Shown here: piece by piece, positions 15,633-22,500 of the stretch
Layout of the letters: the number at the start of each line of letters is the position of its first letter
Numbering within the stretch: the stretch's first letter is position 1
Assembly (NCBI GenBank): GCA_030674155.1
Contig: CM060334.1
Span: 14,836,377-14,858,876 of the forward strand
Reading direction: 5' to 3'
Source of the DNA: Stramonita haemastoma
Lineage: Eukaryota; Mollusca; Gastropoda; Neogastropoda; Muricidae
Length of the DNA: 22,500 bases
Notes under the pieces: generated by a model
The model's input: only the letters and a program-made list of their open reading frames with translations
What the model was told of the DNA's origin: nothing
The model's database searches: none
Made by a program: the position numbers and the translations under genes

Positions 15633-15946
15633 AAAAAGTTTTGGGCCCATGTACGTTTCATATCTACACACATACATGTACTGCAGTTCTATATGCCAAT
15701 TCTGAGCGTTTGGACAAGTAATCAAACCGAACAACCCATACTGTGAATTATCTCCAACAACTCTTTAAGATAATGCCACAAATATCGACCACAATTTCTG
15801 TGACAGATCTTTGGAATGCTCATCAGAACTTGTAGATGTGTAAAGCAGATAATTATATAAAAAAAAATGGAGGTAATCAAACTTTGTGAGTTTCACACTT
15901 ACTTCAGTTAAAAAAAACCCTCAACAATTCCAGAATAAACACAGTA
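15633..15946. other. Unassigned AT-rich sequence
   Basis: No coding or RNA feature is seen. Confidence 0.4.
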
Positions 15947-16203
15947 GGTTTTAACATACTAAATGATAAACTATTGCTTTTAACATACTACATGATGAAC
16001 TATTCATTTTAACACAAAAAATTAATCATGAATTATTCGTTTCCACACAATAAATGATTGACTATTCGTTTTAACACAACAGATGATAAACTATTCCTTA
16101 ACGATTAACTATTCGATTTAACACAGCAAATAATAGACTATTCATTTTAATACAATAAATGATCAACTATTCATTTTAACATAATAAATGACGAACTATT
16201 CAT
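15947..16203. repeat. 29-bp tandem repeat array, about 9 copies, diverged
   Basis: The unit is roughly TTTTAACACAATAAATGAT followed by (C/A)AACTATTCA. Copies vary at several positions and one (near 16096-16115) has an internal deletion. AT-rich and non-coding. Confidence 0.85.
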
Positions 16204-16217
16204 TGATTTATTCTCAA

Positions 16218-17129
16218 GGCTTAGCACGCAAACGTGGAATGATCTATACACGTATGATATGTAAGTTTTAAGCCATAAATGTGATATATCCAAATAAAAC
16301 ATAATTCTACATCCAAAACCTGACTGAAAATTTTTTTTCGATGAAAAACGCAAAATTTAAGACAACGATAAACAAAAGAAACAATAAATAAAACAAAGCA
16401 TCAACTCTTCTTTGGAATACGTAGGAAATTTAAAAGGCCATAACAAAATTATACTCATTTCTTTAATTAAAAGTTTAAATCTCTCCAAGGAGAGCGTAAA
16501 TGGTAAAGGAACATTAATGCTCATTTCTATCAACCTGTCAATAAATCAATATAAACTTTCACGGCTTGTAAGGGCAGCAGAGATTTGTGACCAAACGTTT
16601 AACTCATTCCACCCATCCATAACAAGATTTCAAACCCTCTCTACGCAAAAATCACTGCACGGCACTTTACAGTTATGACAACCATCTTCTGCATCTCGTG
16701 ATTCAGTTTACATTTTTTTCTGTTTTTTTTTCAAATGCCCCCCCCCCCCCCCACCCCCCCCCCCCCCTTAATTCAGTTTGTATCTTTTAAAATTACTTTA
16801 TATTTAAACCATACATAAAAAAAAACAAACCACTACTTCATCATCTCTCAAAAAGATATATACAAACTTATTCTTACAAGTTTAAAATTCGTACTTCCTA
16901 AAAAAAATCAGCTACACAAGCTTTCACTGCAACGAATGATTAAAAATAAAAAATCAAAGGCAAAAAATTATGGATTCATTCTCAATGGAATAGCAGGCAA
17001 TTTCGTCTTAATATCACTTTAAGTGAACAGACAGTAAAATTAAAGACACACACACAAACACATAGCAGGCAAACATGGAGTGATCTATACAAGCTGACTA
17101 TGTGCGTTTGAAGCCATGGACGTGATCCC
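16218..17129. repeat. Diverged direct duplication of about 68 bp flanking a spacer
   Basis: 16218-16286 and 17063-17129 share, in order, GCA(C/G)GCAAAC, TGGA(A/G)TGATCTATACA, TATG(T/C), (A/T)AGCCAT and GTGAT. Sequence just before each (ATTCTCAA) is also alike. The right copy lies 47 bases beyond the stop of the candidate exon, that is, in its presumed 3' UTR. The spacer 16287-17062 is AT-rich, holds a poly-C tract at 16738-16767 and a short CA run near 17045, and shows no gene. Confidence 0.6.
16738..16767. repeat. Poly-C homopolymer tract
   Basis: About 29 C residues broken by one A at 16753. On the minus strand this is a poly-G run able to form a quadruplex. Confidence 0.95.
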
Positions 17130-17175
17130 TCTCCTGAAGGCTTGTTTCTGGGAGCTGAAGGAACCCGTCTCCGTC

Positions 17176-17366
17176 TCAATCTTCGTCCTCCTCGGGCACT
17201 CTGGGCATGTGATCCAGCTCTTCGTAGTCTTCAAGCAGGGAGCCCTGGGTCATGAAGGTGTTGACAGTGGAACCTGTGCTGACGTGGGGCATGCTGGGGT
17301 ACAGCACCCGCTTCCTCTGCGGCGACTGCTCGTGGGGGCACACAGGCGGGTCCTCCCACTGTCTGC
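17176..17366 (-). CDS. Candidate last coding exon of an unidentified host gene
   Basis: The minus strand is open to TGA at 17176-17178 and encodes about 63 residues ending LDHMPRVPEEDED. It differs from its surroundings: GC-rich, with most third codon positions G or C, in an AT-rich region. A possible splice acceptor (CCTGCAG) ends at 17367, giving an exon beginning with two bases of a Gly codon. The pyrimidine tract before it is weak, and the ORF has no ATG at its upstream end, so it is not a stand-alone gene. The peptide is hydrophilic, has an RKR motif (QSPQRKRVLYPS) and a very acidic tail (LLEDYEELD, EEDED), like the cytoplasmic C-terminus of a membrane or scaffold protein. I do not recognise the family. 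Upstream exons would lie to the right and were not found. Confidence 0.45.
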
Positions 17367-17494
17367 CTGCAGGCCACAATCCCCGGGGTGAATTTTTGTT
17401 TGTTGTTGTTGTTGTTGGTTTTAGCTATTTTTCGGGGTCATTTTTTTTTCAAGGAGGGAGACAGGAAGAGGCAGACACAGAAAACGATGGGAAT

Positions 17495-17845
17495 GGGGAC
17501 GGGATAGCCTAGTGGTCAGAACATTGCGCTCGCAATTTGACGACCCGGGTTCGATTCCCGGTCGAGGGGATTGTTCCTCTGGAGTTAACATCAGTGCTGA
17601 TTCTACTCCCCCCAAAAGTCTTTCGGATGAGACTATAAACCGAGGCCCCGTGTGCCAACGCACGCAGAACATCTTGCACACACGTTAAATCCTGCTCCGC
17701 TTTTCGTAAGAGTAAGCCATCGTGTGCCGGTGGGAACAGATGACATTTACAAAACTGCATACATACGGGGACTGGACGTAAAAAAAAGCACATGAGTGCT
17801 TATTCCATTATCCTCTATATGAAAGAATAAAAAAAAGATAAAAAA
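17495..17845 (+). mobile_element. S2-family tRNA-derived SINE, full length
   Basis: The tRNA-like head starts at about 17495. The A box TAGCCTAGTGG is at 17505-17515 and a perfect B box GGTTCGATTCC at 17548-17558, inside a CCGGG/CCCGG T-arm. The anticodon position reads CGC, with a poor anticodon stem. The body carries TTTCGGATGAGACTATAAAC near 17621-17640, CGTGTGCCGGTGGGAACAG and TATTCCATTATCCTC, then an A-rich tail (17826-17849). The flanks AAACGATGGGA (17482) and AAAGATGGGGA (17845) may be a mutated target duplication. Pol III transcription is expected from the boxes. Frames across it are not genes. Confidence 0.92.
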
Positions 17846-17849
17846 AAAG

Positions 17850-18313
17850 ATGGGGAGACAAATATCAGAGTGTGAACTGGACTAGCCTTGAGTGAAACGG
17901 TTTGCTACGGGAAGCGGGGAATAGAAGAAAAGCTGGTCGCAAAATCTTCATTGGTTCCTTCCCCCCCTCCCCCCTTTTCAAGGTAATAAGACTACAGGTG
18001 AGTTGAAGATAAAGGTGAAGAGCCATTTGTGTGTAAAATGAGTTTCTGTTGAGTAAACTTTGGGCAGTGGTGGTGTTTTTCGTATTAGATATATTTGTGT
18101 GAAGTACAGTAGGTGTAGGTAATCACCGGACCAGGTTTTATTTTTTGTTGGTTTTGTTTTTACGTCAGAGTCATCAATGAGTCTAAGCTATCATAGGATT
18201 TTTATTTTGTGGTGGGGGGAGGGAGTTGGTTTTTTTAAAGTTAGATTTATTTTTGTAAAGATGATGTTATCATCTGAATCGGGTTACTTTATCATCTGGA
18301 TTGGGTTCCTCCC
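17850..18313. other. Unassigned sequence
   Basis: G/T-rich with no gene seen. A short tandem duplication of about 24 bp containing TTATCATCTG(A/G)AT(C/T)GGGTT occurs at about 18266-18308. Confidence 0.45.
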
Positions 18314-18332
18314 CTTGTAATAATAATAATAG

Positions 18333-18394
<62 letters not shown>

Positions 18395-18420
18395 CACTCC
18401 ACCACAAAAGTTATTACAAG
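18314..18420. repeat. Palindromic element with (AT)29 core
   Basis: CTTGTAATAA (18314-18323) and its exact complement TTATTACAAG (18411-18420) bound a 107-bp stretch. Next come GTCAT on the left and ATGAC on the right, and an (AT)n core at 18335-18392. The right arm has about 18 bases (ACTCCACCACAAAAG region) that the left arm lacks, its place being taken by AAT units. It could be a degraded palindromic MITE whose centre expanded as a microsatellite. Confidence 0.6.
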
Positions 18421-18632
18421 TTGAAATGACAGACTGCAGGAAATGACAAAACGAAAAATGGACAAGTTTAGCATCATAATAAATGGTCAGAATGAGGGAT
18501 TGGGCATTTTTAAAGAACTTTTAAATGCAAAAGGATACAAAATTATGACGCAATATTTCGTTACAAGGTAGAATAATGGCTAGAGTTTTATAATCAACCA
18601 AAATCTGAAAATTGCCAACTTGACCCCACCTG

Positions 18633-19419
<787 letters not shown>

Positions 19420-19593
19420 GGCAGAACTGCTGTTGAGTCAACACACTCTTCCGGGAGAGGGGAAGGGGTGGGGGTGGGGTGTAGTCTGAACTTCACACAG
19501 GAGAAATCTGCCATGACTAAAAGCACTATGCAATAATACAATACAAAACAATACAGTACAATGCAATGCAATACAATACAATGCAATACAACG
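19420..19593 (-). repeat. Diverged FB end with (ATACA)n tail
   Basis: CTTCCGGGAGAGGGGA, GAACTTCACACAGGAGAAAT and CTGCC match the FB terminal region in the same orientation as at 11135. A G-rich stretch (19459-19480) interrupts it. It is followed by ACAAT/ATACA units at 19531-19593. Confidence 0.65.
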
Positions 19594-20037
19594 AGAAAAA
19601 TCACAAGCCAGTCACCTTACTGCTTTGATTTTTTTTGGTTGGTCTCTTGAGTGGTTTGTCACTGTCGATGTTTTCTTTGTGTAGTTGTTTGTTTGTACGT
19701 TACTTGTTTGTTTATACTCTTTTACGTTTTGCTGTCCCATCTTCTGTGATGTACCAGTATTTCTGCTCTGATTTTTCCACTTATTTTAGTTTCATCCCTC
19801 ATACTACAGCAAAGGCTAGGCTCGTTTTCTTACGCTTTAAGAAACAGCAGTCCTAAGGAACCTAACTTTTTCCCCGCCCCCAAAAGGATGCTGGACCCTT
19901 TTCACTGCGAATTCTGAACTATAAATTTACCCCGTTCTATCACTCTCCTAATGCGCCTTTTCTCCTTATTTCTTTGTTTCCCTTCTCTGTGTCTTCCCAG
20001 TCTGTTTTCCGGTCTTATTTGTTCAAGAAAGCTTTCC
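19594..20037. other. Pyrimidine-rich unassigned sequence
   Basis: T/C-rich, with no coding or RNA feature. Confidence 0.4.
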
Positions 20038-20352
20038 AACTATTTGTTAAAAAGTTAAAGTCTGTCCCGAGCCTAAGGCTCATCAGGCCGGTGCTTATCC
20101 CGGTTTCTGTGGTGTTAAGCGACTGAGAGTCATAGACTCCCCCCTGGATAGGACGCTAGTCTATCGCAGGGTTAACCCCCAACACAAGGTTGGTACCCCT
20201 TTTACACCTGGGAGGGGTGAGAAAATAGCCGTAAAGTGCCTTTTCCAAGGGCACAACGCCATAGCCGAAAGCTGGGATCGAACCCGCAACCTTTAGATTA
20301 CGAGTCCAACGCCCTAACCACTAGACTACAGCGGCGGCTAACTATTTGTTAA
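20038..20352 (-). mobile_element. S3-family tRNA-derived SINE with perfect target duplication
   Basis: The SINE body is 20051-20339, flanked by identical 13-bp copies AACTATTTGTTAA at 20038-20050 and 20340-20352. On the minus strand it starts with an almost complete tRNA-Thr-like head: A box TAGTCTAGTGG (complement of 20318-20328), anticodon position CGT and B box GGTTCGATCCC (complement of 20274-20284). The body has the CCTTGGAAAAGGCACTTTAC-type block and a short A/T tail (AGACTTTAACTTT). The intact boxes and unmutated duplication indicate a recent insertion. The tRNA-like head is part of the SINE and not a tRNA gene, since CCA-proximal pairing and a terminator are missing. Confidence 0.95.
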
Positions 20353-21247
20353 CACAGCATACAATCCTTTGCTTGTATCGCTTTGTTCTGAGAACTAAGT
20401 GGTGAACCTTCAAACGCTGGGATACATAGGCACAGGATGTCCACTCCGCAGTGTGGGTTTATATCAAGTAGTGTTGAGTTCTGATTTCATGGTAGGTTTG
20501 AGATCCTTGTTGTTGTTGTTGTTGTTGTTGTTGCTTTTTTTGTGATAACCTGGACATGATCAAGTCAGGCGGAGAGACTGGCGTCCTCAGCACAGCCTGG
20601 TTTTTATTTGCCTTCAGCTCTACACCTGGGCTTTTACCACAGATCTTGAATAAACCATTGACGCTGGGAAGTGAGAGGCTGTGTGATCAATGGGTTTCCC
20701 ACTCATGGAATCCCACTTCACAGCTTAGTCTTTAGTGATCGACTGTGACTCTCTGACTAGGAGGCTTGACTTGCATAGACCTTATGTGATGCAACCCTTG
20801 GGGCTAGCTGGTCTTTGGAGAACATCTCCAACGCTGACTGTCCTTATGCCCTCTTGGCCGAGAGAGTGGGGATGTGCTGAGGGCAAGGCATCTCCACTAT
20901 AATCGAATTTCTGCCCAGTTTCCGAAACAGCAGCTGCCTCCTCTGCTGTTTTGGAGGTCATCGTCGAACACAACGAACAAAGATATAATAGAGACGGGAT
21001 AAAACAGTCACAGTAATGATGTGTCATTGAATGATGCTGCTTTTTCAGGTTGGCGGTGTTTGAACAGATGAGTAAGACCCAAATCCGTACAGTGTGAGCT
21101 AAACTAAAAGGTAACCGTTTCTGTCAGTGCACTTGTTGGAAAACTGAGGGAGGTAGCAGCCTCTGACGCGGTCTTCATAGCCAGCGGGGCTACAAGCAGC
21201 ATGGAATAAAAAAAACAACAGCAAAAACACCGGGCATGCAGGACACT
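20353..21247. other. Unassigned mixed-composition sequence
   Basis: It contains a (TTG)n run at 20508-20533. On the minus strand, 20782-20961 could encode about 60 residues from an ATG (TSKTAEEAAAVSETGQKFDY near its start, ending at a TAA near 20782). Codon use is moderately GC-rich, but no domain is recognised and no splice sites or neighbours support a gene. I leave it unassigned, with a small chance that it is an exon. Confidence 0.35.
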
Positions 21248-21303
21248 GAAAGCAGGCTGCCTAGAGGCTACTCACGAAAGCAGGCGGCCTAGAGGCTACT
21301 CAC
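21248..21303. repeat. 28-bp tandem duplication
   Basis: Two copies of a unit beginning GAAAGCAGGC(T/G)GCCTAGAGG and ending CTACTCAC lie at 21248-21275 and 21276-21303, differing at one base. GGAAAGCGG then begins a third partial unit. Confidence 0.9.
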
Positions 21304-21418
21304 GGAAAGCGGCTCCGCGCTGAGGTTCCTCTTCGGCGGAGTTTCGGCGTGCTCGCCCTGCTCTAGCCGAGCTCCAGTCCTCATACCTAGGGCCCTGCAG
21401 GTCTTCTGGTATGTCCCC

Positions 21419-21600
21419 TGTGTGGAAATACTACTTTTGTGGGTTCGGTCCTCATTAGGATTTTTGGTCTAGTGGTCAATCACCTGAGTAGAAATACTAG
21501 CTTGTGGGTTCGGTCCTCATTAGGATTTTTGGTCTTGTGGTCATTCACCTGTGTAGAAATACTTGTTTGTGGGTTCGGGTCTTCATTAGGATTGTCGTCT
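21419..21600. repeat. 65-bp tandem repeat, about 2.7 copies
   Basis: Units start near 21419, 21486 and 21551. Each carries TAGAAATACT, TTGTGGGTTCGG, CATTAGGATTTTTGGTCT and GTGGTCA(A/T)TCACCTG. The frame across it is open but has no other coding sign. Confidence 0.85.
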
Positions 21601-21848
21601 TCTCTAAATGTCAGTCTGGGTGCTAGTCTTTCAGACGAGGTGGTAATGATACTGAGATTCCGGGTGTGGTCATTCTGCTGTTGTCAGGCTGTGAAAAGAC
21701 CTTAGGGCAGCAAGAAGGCTGTCTGTGAGATGAAGGGGAAAATAGGCCACTCTGGCTGAGATATAATGCACTGTGATGGTCAGTCATACTGTAGCGAGCA
21801 TACTGGTCTCCGTGAGGAATGTGTCCAGAATTTGTACACTGTAAGTAC

Positions 21849-21940
21849 TGTAGTATACAATATAATGCAATACCATATGACACAATGCAATGCATGCAAT
21901 ACAATACAATAGGACACAATACAATACAGTAGTACCAAAC
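21849..21940. repeat. Degenerate (ATACA)n tract
   Basis: ACAAT/ATACA/ATGCA pentamers like those at 11237 and 19531. No FB body is recognisable next to it. Flanking sequence 21601-21848 and 21941-22249 is unassigned. Confidence 0.75.
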
Positions 21941-22249
21941 AGTACAGCTAGTCTCGTATCATTACAGATTTCCGTAGACTCTTTAGAGTTCCAAGTTCTT
22001 TGTAAGAACACCTGACCTGATGACTGATTTATGGGGCAGTTTTGAGAGTGTTGATTTTAAATGGGTGTGTCCATGACTGGCTGAGGTATTGCTGATTTGT
22101 GGGTGTTTTTTCATATTGTGATGAGTGCGTTCTAATATTCGGCTACTGTGTTGTGGTTGTTTTTTTTTCCCGTGATAAACACCTACGAGAGTGATCACGG
22201 GATAGGCCTTTTCCCTACAGCTAAAAGTTTTGCTTGAAGTGTGTGTGTA

Positions 22250-22382
22250 CATTCGAATTTGTCAAAACTGTAAATAGTTGCTGATTGTACGTCGTGTAGG
22301 TTGAATGCAAGCGCTTTGATTTGTTTTTGCAAGATATAGCGCTATACAAATTCCATGTATTATTATTATTATTATTATTATT
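22250..22382 (+). mobile_element. SINE/LINE 3' end with (ATT)n tail
   Basis: CAAGCGCTTTGAT, GATATAGCGCTATACAAATT and CATGTATTATTATT match the widely shared 3' terminus of many invertebrate SINEs and their partner LINEs, whose tail is (ATT)n. Units run at 22358-22382. The 5' boundary is uncertain and no promoter boxes are seen upstream, so it is probably a truncated copy. Confidence 0.65.
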
Positions 22383-22445
22383 CAGAGAAATCGCTGCATC
22401 TGAGTACCTCGTTTCCTCTGCCCGGAATTTACTATGCCTCTCACA

Positions 22446-22500
22446 TTGTATTGTGTGCACTCTATTGTATTCTATACCACTTTTTTCACCATGGGGATGC
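22446..22500 (+). repeat. Possible start of another FB copy, cut by the window edge
   Basis: ATTGTATTGTG and TATTGTATTCTATACCAC resemble the pentamer tail and the adjacent TATACCAC of FB copies at 205-225 and 11229-11240 (complement). Too little remains to be sure. Confidence 0.35.

Noticed and set aside
17495..17570. Possible plus-strand tRNA gene with anticodon CGC
   Set aside because: The boxes are good but the anticodon stem pairs poorly, and the sequence continues into the S2 body found elsewhere without it.
20264..20339. Possible minus-strand tRNA-Thr (CGT) gene
   Set aside because: Both promoter boxes and an anticodon loop are present, but it is joined to a SINE body and enclosed by 13-bp target duplications, so it is a SINE head.

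Overview
This is an eukaryotic, repeat-dominated stretch of nuclear DNA, most likely from an invertebrate and probably a mollusc (gastropod). The organism call is an inference. It rests on the tRNA-derived SINE types, the RNase H-bearing non-LTR retrotransposon with a separate hydrolase-like ORF1, the very dense microsatellites, and the lack of any bacterial gene organisation. No host gene is complete here. The only plausible host coding sequence is one short GC-rich terminal exon on the minus strand (17176-17366).

The main object is a nearly intact LINE-type (non-LTR) retrotransposon on the plus strand at about 3790-9480. ORF1 (3843-5171) has a coiled coil followed by an SGNH-hydrolase-like domain and a basic tail. 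ORF2 starts at 5526 and encodes an APE-type endonuclease, a reverse transcriptase with its YADD motif, a ribonuclease H domain and a C-terminal Cys/His knuckle, ending at 9349. One frameshift near 6820 splits ORF2. The endonuclease has Ser where the metal-binding Glu is expected. The element abuts a 75-bp (CA)n tract at its 5' side and has a CA-rich tract about 180 bp past ORF2 on its 3' side.

The rest is layered repeats. Three tRNA-derived SINE families are visible: S1 (2911-3178 and 12411-13047, minus; the second carries a 356-bp TIR element), S2 (full copy 17495-17845, fragments at 947-1165, 9992-10210 and 10686-10806) and S3 (20051-20339, minus, with a perfect 13-bp target duplication). 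A further family, called FB here, has its end joined to pentanucleotide (ATACA)n tracts and forms an inverted pair at 232-560. Tandem arrays have periods of 38 bp (1684-2270), 33 bp (11825-12230), about 85-90 bp (13378-14075), 29 bp (15947-16203), 28 bp (21248-21303) and 65 bp (21419-21600). Long CA, AT, CATA, GT, TTTG, poly-G and poly-C tracts fill much of the remainder.

Layout: 1-1165 FB inverted pair, pentamer tract and S2 fragment; 1173-2270 direct repeat pair and 38-bp array; 2460-3790 CA tracts and S1; 3790-9480 the retrotransposon; 9530-10806 CA/GC tract and opposed S2 fragments; 11000-13047 FB copies, 33-bp minisatellite and S1 with its nested element; 13378-16203 degenerate arrays and one long FB copy; 16200-17380 candidate terminal exon and its downstream sequence; 17495-20352 S2, AT/GT microsatellites and S3; 20353-22500 mostly unassigned sequence with short tandem repeats and a SINE/LINE-type (ATT)n tail.
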